64,000 bases of DNA. It comes from Candidatus Methylomirabilota bacterium (lineage in GTDB: Bacteria; Methylomirabilota; Methylomirabilia; Rokubacteriales; CSP1-6). Shown here piece by piece: positions 9,293-17,743 of the stretch. Location: NCBI GenBank assembly GCA_035764725.1, contig DASTYT010000153.1:24462-88461 (forward strand), read 5' to 3'. How positions within the stretch are numbered: position 1 is the stretch's first letter; each line of letters begins with the position of its first letter. A model generated the notes under the pieces. The model was not told the origin of the DNA and ran no database searches. It worked only from the letters and a program-made list of their open reading frames with translations. The translations under genes were made by a program, and so were the position numbers.

Positions 9293-9315
9293 CGCTCGCT
9301 CCCGTTCGGTATCAT
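9286..9315 (+). promoter_or_regulatory. Sigma70-type promoter, leaderless, of the UDG gene
   Basis: TTGTCA (9286-9291), an 18-nt spacer and TATCAT (9310-9315) lie only 6 nt before the GTG at 9322. The TTG at 9286 looks like an upstream in-frame start but is better explained as the -35 box. Confidence 0.75.
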
Positions 9316-9321
9316 CGCTCC

Positions 9322-10041
9322 GTGATTGTCCCCGAAGTTGGCGGCGAGAACAACGTGTCGCTCGCCGATCTCGCCGCGAGCATCATCGCGTGCCGCCGCT
9401 GTCCCCGACTCGTCCGCCACCGCGAAGCGGTCGCCGCCGCGCCCCCACGCCGCTACCGCGGCGAGACCTACTGGGCGCGCCCGCTCCCCGGCTTCGGCGA
9501 TCCTCGCGCGCGCGTGCTCGTGATGGGACTGGCGCCCGCCGCCCACGGCGGGAACCGCACCGGGCGCATGTTCACCGGCGACCGCAGCGGCGACTGGCTC
9601 TACCGCGCGCTGCACGCCGCGGGCTTCGCCAATCAGCCCACGTCGCGCCATGCCGGCGATGGCCTCCGTCTGCACGGCGCCTACATCACCGCGGCGGCGC
9701 GCTGCGCGCCGCCGGCCAACAAGCCCACGCCGGGGGAGCTGGCGCGGTGTCAGCCCTTCCTGCTGGAGGAGCTCCGGCGCCTCACGGAGGTGCGCGTGAT
9801 CGTGGCCCTCGGCAAGATCGGCTGGGACACCTATCTCCGGGCGCGCCGCGCTCTTGCCGCTCCGCTGCCGCGGCCTCTGCCGCGGTTCGGCCACGGCGCC
9901 GAGGCGGCGATGCCCGACGGCGTGATCCTCCTCGGCTGCTTTCACCCGAGCCAGCAGAACACATTCACCGGCCGGCTCACGCGTCCCATGCTGCACGGCG
10001 TGTTCCGGCGCGCCCGCACGCTCGCCCGCCGCCGCTCGTGA
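9322..10041 (+). CDS. Family 5 (UdgB-like) uracil-DNA glycosylase
   Basis: The 239-residue product contains the uracil-DNA-glycosylase motifs [19 protein letters not shown] (motif A region, with Ala where family 1 has a catalytic Asp) and [15 protein letters not shown] (motif B). Early cysteines (ACRRCPRL), with a later CxPP cysteine, are in iron-sulfur cluster positions. It removes uracil and other deaminated bases from DNA. The GTG at 9322 was chosen because a complete promoter ends 6 nt upstream. There is no Shine-Dalgarno, so a leaderless mRNA is likely. The stop overlaps the MFS start (GTGA). Confidence 0.9.
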   Translation: MIVPEVGGENNVSLADLAASIIACRRCPRLVRHREAVAAAPPRRYRGETYWARPLPGFGDPRARVLVMGLAPAAHGGNRTGRMFTGDRSGDWLYRALHAAGFANQPTSRHAGDGLRLHGAYITAAARCAPPANKPTPGELARCQPFLLEELRRLTEVRVIVALGKIGWDTYLRARRALAAPLPRPLPRFGHGAEAAMPDGVILLGCFHPSQQNTFTGRLTRPMLHGVFRRARTLARRRS

Positions 10042-11273
10042 CCGGCGTCGCGCCGTACGGGCTCGTCTGGGCCATTCTCGTCTACGCGTGGATCGCCAAC
10101 TATCTCATCCGCATGGCGCTGTCCGCGCTGCTCCCGCCCATCATGGCGGAGTTCGGCCTCACCTACGCCCAGGCCGGCCTCCTCTCGGCGGCGGTGTTCT
10201 ACGCCTACACGAGCATGCAGCTCCCGGCGGGCGCCCTGGGGGACCGGCTGGGACGCCGGCGCATGGTCATCGCCGGCGTGTTGCTCAGCGCCGGCGCCTC
10301 GGTGTTCACGGGCCTGGCCGGCACGCTCACACTGCTCTTCGTCGCCCGCCTCGCCACCGGGCTCAGCCAGGGCTTCCTCTTCTCGAACGATCGCGTGATC
10401 ATCGCCGCCACCACGCCGCCCGGCCGCATCGCGCTCGGGCAGGGGATCTCCTTCTCGGGGCCCGGGCTCGGCACCACGCTGGGGCTGGTGCTCGCCGGCT
10501 ACCTCGGCACGCTCCTGCCGTGGCGGCATGTGTTCCTGCTCTTCGCGTTCCCCCCTCTCCTCGCCGCATTGATGATCTGGCGGTGGATCCCCGAGCCGCC
10601 CCGCGCGACGGCGGCCGCCGACCCCGCCTGGCCCTTCCAGCGCGTGCTGCGCACGCGCGACTTCTGGCTGCTCGCGATCAGCGGCATGGTGCCCATCTAC
10701 GTGCAGTTCCTCCTCGCGACGTGGGGCCCCGCGCTCTTCGTGGAGGCGGGCGTCCGCGATCTCGCCCGCTCCGCCTCGCTGGCGAGCCTGCAGGGTCTCA
10801 CCGCGCCGGCGGGGCTCCTCGTGTCCGGGCTCGCGACGGACCGGCTGCGCGCGCGGGGCTACCACGGTAAGCTCGTGATCGCGGCCGCGCTCTCGGGCAG
10901 CGTGCTCACCGTGCTCGCGATGGGCCTGATCATCCGCCAACACGGTCACGCGTGGCTGCTCACGCTGGCGCTCCTCGGCACGTCGTTCTTCATCTGGTGC
11001 TGCTGGGGCCCCGCGTACGCGATCCTCGGCGATCTCTTCCCGTCGTCGGTGCTGGGGCGCGCATTCGGCGCGTTCAACACCATCTGCTTCCTCGGCGCGG
11101 TGGCGAGCCCGTTCGTCACGGGCTGGCTGCGCGATCTCACCGGCTCGTTCGTGGCGGGGCTCCACGGCGCGGCGGCGCTGAGCGCGCTCGCGGTGGCGGG
11201 GATGATGTCGCTCGACCGGCCGTTTCGCGCCGCGGCGGGACCGGCGTCGGTTGCCGGTCGCGCCCGCTCGTAG
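10038..11273 (+). CDS. MFS transporter
   Basis: The 411-residue protein has about 12 transmembrane helices and the major-facilitator loop motif [16 protein letters not shown] between helices 2 and 3. The second half has a matching loop ([11 protein letters not shown]). This architecture belongs to anion/organic-acid-type MFS permeases; the substrate cannot be told. The GTG start overlaps the UDG stop by 4 nt, so it is translated from the same transcript although its function looks unrelated. Confidence 0.85.
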   Translation: MTGVAPYGLVWAILVYAWIANYLIRMALSALLPPIMAEFGLTYAQAGLLSAAVFYAYTSMQLPAGALGDRLGRRRMVIAGVLLSAGASVFTGLAGTLTLLFVARLATGLSQGFLFSNDRVIIAATTPPGRIALGQGISFSGPGLGTTLGLVLAGYLGTLLPWRHVFLLFAFPPLLAALMIWRWIPEPPRATAAADPAWPFQRVLRTRDFWLLAISGMVPIYVQFLLATWGPALFVEAGVRDLARSASLASLQGLTAPAGLLVSGLATDRLRARGYHGKLVIAAALSGSVLTVLAMGLIIRQHGHAWLLTLALLGTSFFIWCCWGPAYAILGDLFPSSVLGRAFGAFNTICFLGAVASPFVTGWLRDLTGSFVAGLHGAAALSALAVAGMMSLDRPFRAAAGPASVAGRARS

Positions 11274-11279
11274 GATAAT
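11251..11279 (+). promoter_or_regulatory. Promoter of the M16 protease gene
   Basis: TTGCCG (11251-11256), a 17-nt spacer and GATAAT (11274-11279) end 7 nt before the ATG at 11287. The promoter lies within the 3' end of the MFS gene. Confidence 0.75.
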
Positions 11280-11286
11280 TCCGCGC

Positions 11287-12651
11287 ATGCGCTGGCGGTG
11301 TCCGGTCGCTCTCGTGCTGGTCGCCGCCCTCGTCGCCTCCGCGCCCGCCGCGCGCGCCGCCACCCCGGTGCTCGAGACGACGCTCGACAACGGCCTCCGC
11401 GTGCTCATCCTCGAGGACCGGCGCAATCCCATCGTGTCCGTGCAGGTGTCGTACCGAGTGGGCTCGCGCGACGAGAGGCCGGGCGCCACCGGGCTCGCCC
11501 ACTTCCTCGAGCACATGATGTTCAAGGGCACGCCCACGCATCCCAAGGGCGAGTACTCCCGGGTCGTGGAGGGCAATGGCGGCCACGACAACGCCTTCAC
11601 CACCCAGGACACAACGTCCTATTTCGTCAACATCGCCGCCGACAAGGTGGACGAGGTCCTCCAGCTCGAGGCCGACCGCATGCGCAACCTGCTGCTCGAT
11701 CCCGCCGAGATCGATGCCGAGCGCCAGGTGGTGATGGAAGAGCGGCGCATGCGCACCGAGGACAGCCCCGACGGCCTCCTCGCCGAGGAAGTGATGGCCA
11801 CGGCCTTCGCGGCTCATCCCTACCGGTGGCCGGTGATCGGGTGGATGGAGGACATCGGCCGCATCAACGCGGCCGAGCTGCGGGCGTTCTACGACCTCTA
11901 CTACCGGCCAAACAACGCCGTGCTGGTGGTGGTCGGGGACGTGCACGCGCCCGAGCTGCTCGCGCGCATCCGCACGCTGTTCGGGCCCATCGCGCGGGGG
12001 CCGGCGCCGCCGCCGGTGACCGCGGTGGAGCCGCCGCCGCGCTCTGAGCGGCGGGTCACCCTGCGGAGCGCGGCCGCGCGTTTGCCTGCGCTGACGCTGA
12101 CCTGGCTCGTGCCCAACTTCCGCTCCCCGGACGCGCCCGCGCTGGAGGTGCTCGAGAGCGTTCTCTCGGGCGGTCGCGCGTCGCGCCTCCATCGCCGGCT
12201 GGTCGTGGAGGCGGGCCTCGCGCTGGACGCCGACGCGGACTATAGCTACAGCTCGGTGGATCCGAACCTCTTCTGGCTCTCCGCGCGCCCCGCCGAAGGC
12301 GTCGGTCTCGATGTGCTCGAGGGCGGCCTCCTCGAGGAGCTCGAGCGGCTCAAGCGCGAGCCCATCGACCCCGAGGAGCTCGCGCGCGCGCAGAACCAGA
12401 TCGAGGCGTCGTTCGTGTGGGGCCAGGACTCGATCTACTCGCGTGCGGCCACGCTCGCGCGGTTCGAGCGCATCGGCTCGTGGCGCCGCACCGACGAGTA
12501 CGTGGCCGCGATCCGCGCCGTCACCGCCGCCGATGTCCAGCGGGCGGCCCGCACCTACTTCCCGGTCGACGTGAGGACGGTGGGCGTGCTCCTGCCGGAG
12601 GCGGCCGTGAACGCTCCGGGCGGCCCCGAGAAGATGGAGAAGGAGAAGTAG
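11287..12651 (+). CDS. M16 zinc peptidase, catalytic subunit
   Basis: The 454-residue exported protein has a signal peptide (VALVLVAALVASAPAARA). The inverted zinc motif HFLEH (His72, Glu75, His76) lies in the first M16 domain, with further conserved acidic residues in EERRMRTED about 80 residues later. The inactive second M16 domain follows. Bacterial M16B enzymes work as dimers with a non-catalytic partner, and one is encoded at 13603. It probably degrades peptides in the periplasm. The ATG at 11287 is preceded by a promoter rather than a Shine-Dalgarno. Confidence 0.92.
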   Translation: MRWRCPVALVLVAALVASAPAARAATPVLETTLDNGLRVLILEDRRNPIVSVQVSYRVGSRDERPGATGLAHFLEHMMFKGTPTHPKGEYSRVVEGNGGHDNAFTTQDTTSYFVNIAADKVDEVLQLEADRMRNLLLDPAEIDAERQVVMEERRMRTEDSPDGLLAEEVMATAFAAHPYRWPVIGWMEDIGRINAAELRAFYDLYYRPNNAVLVVVGDVHAPELLARIRTLFGPIARGPAPPPVTAVEPPPRSERRVTLRSAAARLPALTLTWLVPNFRSPDAPALEVLESVLSGGRASRLHRRLVVEAGLALDADADYSYSSVDPNLFWLSARPAEGVGLDVLEGGLLEELERLKREPIDPEELARAQNQIEASFVWGQDSIYSRAATLARFERIGSWRRTDEYVAAIRAVTAADVQRAARTYFPVDVRTVGVLLPEAAVNAPGGPEKMEKEK

Positions 12652-13092
12652 ATGCGCGTGGGGGGCTGGCTGCTGCTGCTCTGCGTCGGGCTCACGGTCG
12701 TGAGTCCCATCCTGGTCACGATCGGGATCGTGCGCGGTTACCTGGGCGACTCGCCGCATTTCGACCAGTTCCCGCGCCTGCGCGTGGTGCTCCTCGTCGA
12801 CACGGCGCTCCGGATCGCGCTCACCGCGTACGGGGTGTGGGTGGGGCTCCGTCTCATCAATGTGCGCCCGGGCGCCGTGCGGACTGCGAAGCGCTACTTC
12901 CAGGTCTCGCTGGCCTATCTGGTCGTCGCCGCGCTCCTGCCTTTCGTCGCGGGCTTACCGCCGGAGGCCAATCCCACCCTTGCGATCGCCGTCGTGCAGC
13001 AGACCGTCCCCGCGCTGATCGGCGTCGCCCTCTGGTACGCGTACCTCGTCCGCTCGAAGCGGGTGAGGGCCACCTATCCGGACGCGGCGTGA
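12652..13092 (+). CDS. DUF2569-like four-helix membrane protein
   Basis: The 146-residue product begins MRVGGWLLLLCVGLTVVSP, the hallmark start of DUF2569 proteins, followed by three more hydrophobic helices, with a YLVRSKRVRATY-type cytoplasmic tail. Function is unknown for the family. The ATG directly follows the stop of the M16 gene, and its own stop overlaps the GNAT start (GTGA), so it lies inside the protease operon. Confidence 0.8.
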   Translation: MRVGGWLLLLCVGLTVVSPILVTIGIVRGYLGDSPHFDQFPRLRVVLLVDTALRIALTAYGVWVGLRLINVRPGAVRTAKRYFQVSLAYLVVAALLPFVAGLPPEANPTLAIAVVQQTVPALIGVALWYAYLVRSKRVRATYPDAA

Positions 13093-13606
13093 TCGTGGCC
13101 GCCCTCGACATCCGCGACGCGCGCCCCAGCGAGGGCGACGCGATCCGCGCGCTCACGCTCGCCGCGTACGAGCAGTACGCCGCGGCGCTGGGGCCGCTCT
13201 GGCCCATGTACCGCGCCAACATCGTGGAGACCCTGGCGCGCGTGGCGCCTGCCGAGCAATCGTCGCCGACCGCGGAGGCGTCCTCGTGGGCGCGGTGCTG
13301 CTCTATCCCGCCGGCGCGCCCATGCCGGGCACCGCCCGCCGGACCAGCGGGTCGGAGGTGCGGCTGCTCGCCGTGCCGCCGGCGGAGCGCGGCCAGGGCG
13401 TCGCGGAGGGGCTCATGCGCGAGTGCGTGCGGCGTGCGCGGGCGGCTGGCGCGACCGCACTCCTCTTGCACACCACCGACATGATGCAGACCGCCATGCG
13501 CCTTTACGAACGATTGGGCTTCACGCGCGATCCCGCGCTCGATTTCCGCCCCGCGCCGGCCGTCCTCGTGAAGGGATTCCGTCTCGAGCTCGGAGCGGCC
13601 GCATGA
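13089..13606 (+). pseudogene. GNAT N-acetyltransferase interrupted by a frameshift
   Basis: The first part (GTG at 13089, GTGA overlap) reads LDIRDARPSEGDAIRALT, the start of a GNAT fold, up to about 13258. The rest of the family (VGAVLLYPAG, then the acetyl-CoA loop RLLAVPPAERGQGVAEGLM and AMRLYERLGFTRD) continues in another frame to 13606. One base missing in the caatcg stretch near 13259 would restore a single 172-residue protein (AEQIVADRGG). It is either a recent frameshift or an assembly error. Both the upstream and downstream translational overlaps are intact, which favours a very recent event or an error. Confidence 0.8.
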
Positions 13607-14907
13607 GGCGGGCCGCCGCCGCGCTGCTGCTGATCGCCGCGCTGGCCGCGGGGGCGTCCGCCGCCCCGCTCGCCGACCGGGTGGTGCTTCCCAACGGCGT
13701 GGTGCTGCTCGTCAGCGAGCGGCGCGCGCTGCCCATCGTGGCAGTGAGCGTGTACGTGCGCGCGGGGTCCGTCCTCGATCCGCCCGCCGCCGGCGGTCTT
13801 GCCAATCTCACCGCGTCGCTGCTCACCCGGGGCACCGCGCACCGCAGCGCTGCCGAGATCGACCGCGCCATCGAGTCCGTGGGCGGGAGCCTGGCCAGCG
13901 GCGGCGGCCGCGACGGCGCCGCGCTCTCGCTGGGCGTGCTCTCGAAGGACCTTCCGCTCGGATTCGATCTCCTCGCGGAGGCGCTGACCCAGCCCTCGTT
14001 CCCCGACGACGAGCTGCGCCGGAAGGTCGGCGAAATCCAGGCCGCGCTCCGGAACGCGGAGAGCGAGCCCGAGACGGTGGCCGGGCGCGCGCTCGCGGAG
14101 CTGATCTATCCCGGACATCCCTACGCCCGGCCGGCCCTGGGGACGCCGACATCCGTGGCGACCCTCGACCGCGCCAAGGTGAGCGCCTTCCACCGCACGT
14201 ACTACCGTCCTGATGCGACCACCGTGGTCGTGGTGGGCGACGTGTCGGCGCCGGAGGTTCGCGCTCGACTGCTGGCGCGGCTCGGCGGCTGGCGGGCGCC
14301 CGCCACGCCGCTCCCCCCCGTCCCGAGCGCGCCGGAGTCGGTGCCGCCGGCCGCGCGCACCATCGCGCGCGAGCTGACGCAGACGACCGTGTTCATGGGG
14401 CGTCCGGCGATACGCCAGAAAGATCCCGACTATCCAGCCCTGGCCGTCGCCACGTACATCCTGGGCGGGGGCTCCACCTCGCGCCTCTACACGCGCGTGC
14501 GCGAGGAGCGCGGACTCGCCTATGGGGTGGGCGCGAGCGTGGGGGTCGCCCGCCACGGCTCCTCGCTCACCGTGTCGCTCCAGACGCGGAACGAGAGCAC
14601 CGAGGAGGCCATACGCTTGGTGCGGGAGGAGATGCGGGGCATCGGCGCCGCCGACGTCGCGCCCGCGGAGCTGGCGCTCGCCAAGGCCTATCTCATCGGC
14701 AGCTACGCGCTGCGCACCGACACCTCGTCCAAGGTCGCGGTGCTGATCGCCTCCCTGGAGGAGCTGGGTCTCGGGCTGGACTATCCCGAGCGCTATCGCG
14801 AGCGCATCGCCGCCGTCACCGCCGCCGACGTGCGACGGGTGGCCGCGCGCTTCCTCGACCCCGACACCTATTCCACCGTGATCGTGACGGGCCGTCGCGC
14901 GCCCTAG
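13603..14907 (+). CDS. M16 peptidase-like partner without zinc motif
   Basis: The 434-residue exported protein has a signal peptide (AAALLLIAALAAGASA) and the M16 fold. It opens like its catalytic relative (VVLPNGVVLLVSERR), but where HxxEH should be it reads GLANLTASLLTRGT, so it cannot bind the zinc. It retains the R/Y-type motif of the C-terminal domain (TSRLYTRVREERGLAYGVG), which helps close the active site of the partner. It is the likely beta subunit of an M16B heterodimer with the protein encoded at 11287. The start overlaps the GNAT stop (ATGA). Confidence 0.9.
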   Translation: MRRAAAALLLIAALAAGASAAPLADRVVLPNGVVLLVSERRALPIVAVSVYVRAGSVLDPPAAGGLANLTASLLTRGTAHRSAAEIDRAIESVGGSLASGGGRDGAALSLGVLSKDLPLGFDLLAEALTQPSFPDDELRRKVGEIQAALRNAESEPETVAGRALAELIYPGHPYARPALGTPTSVATLDRAKVSAFHRTYYRPDATTVVVVGDVSAPEVRARLLARLGGWRAPATPLPPVPSAPESVPPAARTIARELTQTTVFMGRPAIRQKDPDYPALAVATYILGGGSTSRLYTRVREERGLAYGVGASVGVARHGSSLTVSLQTRNESTEEAIRLVREEMRGIGAADVAPAELALAKAYLIGSYALRTDTSSKVAVLIASLEELGLGLDYPERYRERIAAVTAADVRRVAARFLDPDTYSTVIVTGRRAP

Positions 14908-14923
14908 CGCCGACGCGTCGCGG

Positions 14924-15445
14924 CTACCAGTAGTAGGGCGAGTAGGGTCCTCCGATGTACGGGTATGGGTATCCCGCATAGGGATAGGGGTAGGGGGAGC
15001 CGTATGCCGCGGGGAGCGGCCAGAGGTAGATCTGGTCGGGCCGCGTGAGGACATACCGGTAGGGCTGCTCGCCCAGGGCGCGCTCCTCGCCGCCCAGGAC
15101 CGTGCCCACCATGCTGACGCGCCGGCCGCGCGCGTACACCGCGGGATCGAGGAAGTCCGGCGCGACCATGACGAAGCGACCGTCGGTCTCGTCGGTGCGC
15201 CGGGGCGCGTCGCCGTCGCCGAGCGGCCGCGAGAGCACCTCGATCTCGGTGCTGCCCGCGCGGGGCCGCGTCTCGATGATCTCACCGGCGAGGACCACCC
15301 GCGCGTTCCGGTAGCGGTCCGGGTCGCTGCGCAGCACGCCCAGGGTGAGCGAACGATCCACGCCCTGGAGCAGCTGGCCCGGGAACACCGATGCGCAGCC
15401 CGACACGGCCGCGCAGACGAGGGCGAGCAGGAGCAGGCGGCGCAT
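14924..15445 (-). CDS. Slp-family outer-membrane lipoprotein
   Basis: The 173-residue product has a lipoprotein signal ending in the lipobox VSGC (Cys17) and a Slp-like beta domain containing GxRVSMVGTVLG and a RPDQIYLWP motif. The tail is low in complexity and rich in Pro, Tyr and Gly (PYPYPYAGYPYPY). Slp proteins are starvation-inducible outer-membrane lipoproteins. It has its own near-leaderless promoter and sits tail to tail with the M16 operon. Confidence 0.88.
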   Translation of the reverse strand: MRRLLLLALVCAAVSGCASVFPGQLLQGVDRSLTLGVLRSDPDRYRNARVVLAGEIIETRPRAGSTEIEVLSRPLGDGDAPRRTDETDGRFVMVAPDFLDPAVYARGRRVSMVGTVLGGEERALGEQPYRYVLTRPDQIYLWPLPAAYGSPYPYPYAGYPYPYIGGPYSPYYW

Positions 15446-15451
15446 GCGTGT

Positions 15452-15480
15452 AGCCTAGCCCCCACCTCGAACGGGGGCAA
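15452..15480 (-). promoter_or_regulatory. Promoter of the Slp lipoprotein gene
   Basis: Read on the minus strand: TTGCCC (15480-15475), a 17-nt spacer and TAGGCT (15457-15452) end 6 nt before the ATG at 15445. No Shine-Dalgarno is present. Confidence 0.7.
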
Positions 15481-15522
15481 CCGGCGCCGACCCCCGGGGC
15501 AAGCGGGCGCGACCGCGCGTGC

Positions 15523-15528
15523 TACAAT
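15523..15528 (+). promoter_or_regulatory. -10 box upstream of the exported-protein gene
   Basis: TACAAT lies 20 nt before the ATG at 15549, in the divergent intergenic region shared with slp. A matching -35 is not clear. Confidence 0.5.
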
Positions 15529-15548
15529 GACCGACGCCTGAGCGGTCC

Positions 15549-16142
15549 ATGCGGCGCAACGGAATCTTCTCCCTCATCGTGATCGGTCTTGCCGCCCTCG
15601 CATGCTGGCCGGCCCCCGGCCAGTCGGCAGCGGCGGCCGCGTTCGTACTGTCCGAGCGCGAGCGCGACGACGCCATGCTCGTGGGCAAGCGCAGCGTGGT
15701 CAGCGAGGAGTTCGGCGGGGAGTGGCGGCAGAAGAACGCCGCCGGCGAGGTGGTCGAGGTAATGACGCCGTTCCATCGGCTCGCCCTTGCCGCCCGCAAC
15801 GCCGCGTTCAAGAGCGACACGCTCAAGCCCAAGGACATCGACACCGTCCTCAAGGAAACCAGCAACAAGCTCACGCTGTGGGTGACGCTGCGGGGGGACC
15901 GGAGCGACTTCGCGCGCTTCTACGCGCCCCTGCTCCTCGACGGCAAGACCGAGATCAAGCCCTCGTTCGTGCAGAACGAGCGGACCGCGCTGCGCGCGGA
16001 GGGCGGCGGCTATGCCGCGCGCTGCCTCTACGTCTTTCCCGTCGAGGGCCTCACCGCCCGGGGCCGCTATACCCTGGTCGTTCGCAACTCCGACGAGAAG
16101 GACGTCTCGACGTTCACCGTGGACCTGTCGGCCATGCGCTGA
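15549..16142 (+). CDS. Exported protein of unknown function
   Basis: The 197-residue product has a signal peptide (MRRNGIFSLIVIGLAALACW, cleaved around QSAAAA). The mature part is charged and mainly beta: LTLWVTLRGDRSDFARFYAP, an AARCLYVFPVEGL segment and a C-terminal Ig-like or beta-sandwich ending (TFTVDLSAM). I do not recognise the family. It is 20 nt upstream of the thioredoxin-like gene and probably cotranscribed with it. The cysteine in CLYVFP and the one in the signal peptide are its only ones, so it is not itself a dithiol protein. Confidence 0.75.
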   Translation: MRRNGIFSLIVIGLAALACWPAPGQSAAAAAFVLSERERDDAMLVGKRSVVSEEFGGEWRQKNAAGEVVEVMTPFHRLALAARNAAFKSDTLKPKDIDTVLKETSNKLTLWVTLRGDRSDFARFYAPLLLDGKTEIKPSFVQNERTALRAEGGGYAARCLYVFPVEGLTARGRYTLVVRNSDEKDVSTFTVDLSAMR

Positions 16143-16162
16143 GAGGGAAAGGAGCCGTAACG

Positions 16163-16666
16163 ATGGTGACCAAGGAGCAGTTCAAGCAGGGGATGACGCT
16201 GGACCAGTACCTCGCGCAGATGGGGACGAACAAGGACAAGTTCGTCGAGTTCCTGCAGAGCATCAAGATCTCGCCCGAGGACAAGCAGGCCCTCGACAAA
16301 TACGGCAAGAAGCTCAACGTGCTCGTGATCACCGAGGACTGGTGCGGCGACGCCCTCTACAACGTCCCCGTGCTCGCCAAGATGGTCGAGGGCAATCCCA
16401 ACATCGACATGCGCATCTTCCTCCGTGACAAGAACAAGGAGCTGATGGACCAGTATCTCAACCAGGGCATGTACCGCTCCATCCCGGTGTTCGCGTTCTT
16501 CGACGAGAACATGAAGGAGGTCGCCCGCTTCATCGAGCGGCCCCCCGCCCAGACGGAGGAGATCGAGAAGAAGATGCTCGAGACCCGGCGGGCCCTGCGC
16601 GCCGAGCGCTACATGGACTGGCGGGGCGGCGTCGTGAAGGAGATCCGCTCGCTGCTGAAGGTGTAG
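16163..16666 (+). CDS. Thioredoxin-fold protein with a single active-site cysteine
   Basis: The 167-residue cytoplasmic protein has a helical N-terminal extension and then a thioredoxin fold. At the redox site it reads EDWCGDALYNVP (WCGD in place of WCxxC), and the cis-proline loop is RSIPVFAFFD. With one cysteine it cannot do normal dithiol exchange; monothiol chemistry or a binding role is inferred. A good Shine-Dalgarno (GGGAAAGGAG) precedes the ATG at 16163. It is paired with the exported protein upstream. Confidence 0.85.
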   Translation: MVTKEQFKQGMTLDQYLAQMGTNKDKFVEFLQSIKISPEDKQALDKYGKKLNVLVITEDWCGDALYNVPVLAKMVEGNPNIDMRIFLRDKNKELMDQYLNQGMYRSIPVFAFFDENMKEVARFIERPPAQTEEIEKKMLETRRALRAERYMDWRGGVVKEIRSLLKV

Positions 16667-16683
16667 CATCGCCACGCGCCCAC

Positions 16684-16713
16684 GGGCGCCGGTCCGTCGC
16701 CGGGCCGGCGCCC
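16684..16713 (+). terminator. Hairpin after the thioredoxin-like gene
   Basis: GGGCGCCGG (16684-16692) pairs perfectly with CCGGCGCCC (16705-16713) across a 12-nt loop. There is no strong T tract, so it may be a stem stabilising the mRNA end rather than a classical terminator. Confidence 0.4.
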
Positions 16714-16749
16714 ATTGACCTGGCCACCCCTGACCGAGGAGAGAAGACG

Positions 16750-17718
16750 ATGAAGGCGATTCGCGTCCACACGCCGGGCGGTCCCGAGGTGATGAAGCTC
16801 GAGGAGGTCCCGGAGCCCAAGGCGGGTCCCGGGCAGGCGGTGGTGAAGCTGGAGGCCGCCGGGCTCAACTATATCGACGTCTACTTCCGCACCGGCACGT
16901 ACAAGGCCCCGCTCCCCCTCACCCCCGGCCTCGAGGGCGCGGGCACCGTCACCCAGGTGGGGGACGGGGTCAAGGACCTGAAGGTCGGCGATCGCGTGGC
17001 CTACACCGGCATTCCGGGCTCCTACGCCCAGATGAACGTGTGCCCGGCCGATCGGCTGGTGAAGCTGCCGGACAAGCTCTCGTTCCGCGACGGGGCCGCC
17101 TCCATGCTGCAGGGCATGACCGCGCACTACCTCACGCGCTCCACCTATCCGCTCAAGTCGGGCGACACCTGCCTCGTGCACGCGGCCGCCGGCGGCATGG
17201 GGCTCCTCCTCACCCAGATGGGCAAGATGTTGGGCGCCACCGTGATCGGCACGGTGTCCACCGACGAGAAGGCCGCGCTGGCCAAGCAGGCGGGCGCCGA
17301 TCACGTGATCCTCTACAGCAAGCAGGACTTCGTCGCCGAGGTGAAGCGGATCACGGGGAATCGCGGCGTGGACGTGATCTACGACGGCGTGGGCGCCACC
17401 ACGTTCGAGAAGGGGCTCACGTGCATCCGGCCCCGCGGCGTCATGGCTCTCTATGGCGCGGCGAGCGGGCCGGTGGCCCCGCTCGACCTTCAGCTCCTGA
17501 ACGCCAACGGCTCGCTGTTCGTCACGCGCCCGAGCCTCAACCACCACATCGCCTCGCGCGAGGAGCTCGTGCAGCGCTCGGGCGACGTGCTCGGCTGGAT
17601 CCGCGACGGCAAGCTCAAGCTGCGCGTGGAGACCACGTTCCCGCTCGACAAGGCCGGCGAAGCCCATCGCGCCCTCGAGGGCCGCAAGACCACGGGGAAG
17701 GTGCTCCTGATCCCGTGA
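16750..17718 (+). CDS. Zinc-free NAD(P)H:quinone oxidoreductase (MDR family)
   Basis: The 322-residue product is a quinone reductase of the medium-chain dehydrogenase superfamily. It has the N-terminal GroES-like domain (NYIDVYFRTGTYK), the nucleotide fold with VHAAAGGMGLLLTQMGKMLG, and an ending (FPLDKAGEAHRALEGRKTTGKVLL) typical of the family. It lacks structural-zinc cysteines. It reduces quinones or enones with NADPH. A clear GAGGAG Shine-Dalgarno precedes the ATG. Confidence 0.9.
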   Translation: MKAIRVHTPGGPEVMKLEEVPEPKAGPGQAVVKLEAAGLNYIDVYFRTGTYKAPLPLTPGLEGAGTVTQVGDGVKDLKVGDRVAYTGIPGSYAQMNVCPADRLVKLPDKLSFRDGAASMLQGMTAHYLTRSTYPLKSGDTCLVHAAAGGMGLLLTQMGKMLGATVIGTVSTDEKAALAKQAGADHVILYSKQDFVAEVKRITGNRGVDVIYDGVGATTFEKGLTCIRPRGVMALYGAASGPVAPLDLQLLNANGSLFVTRPSLNHHIASREELVQRSGDVLGWIRDGKLKLRVETTFPLDKAGEAHRALEGRKTTGKVLLIP

Positions 17719-17743
17719 GCGCGCGGCCGCCGTACCTCCGCCC

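Noticed and set aside
9286-9321. Upstream TTG as the start of the uracil-DNA glycosylase
   Set aside because: The TTG is part of a -35 box (TTGTCA) with a TATCAT -10 at 18-nt spacing, and the added residues look non-coding.
11251-11286. Upstream TTG as the start of the M16 protease
   Set aside because: It is a -35 box (TTGCCG) 17 nt from GATAAT, and the signal peptide begins at 11287.
13504-15480. Long antisense open frame across the second M16 gene
   Set aside because: It lies opposite a gene with clear domains; it is an effect of high GC at third codon positions and shows low-complexity Arg/Ala/Gly composition.
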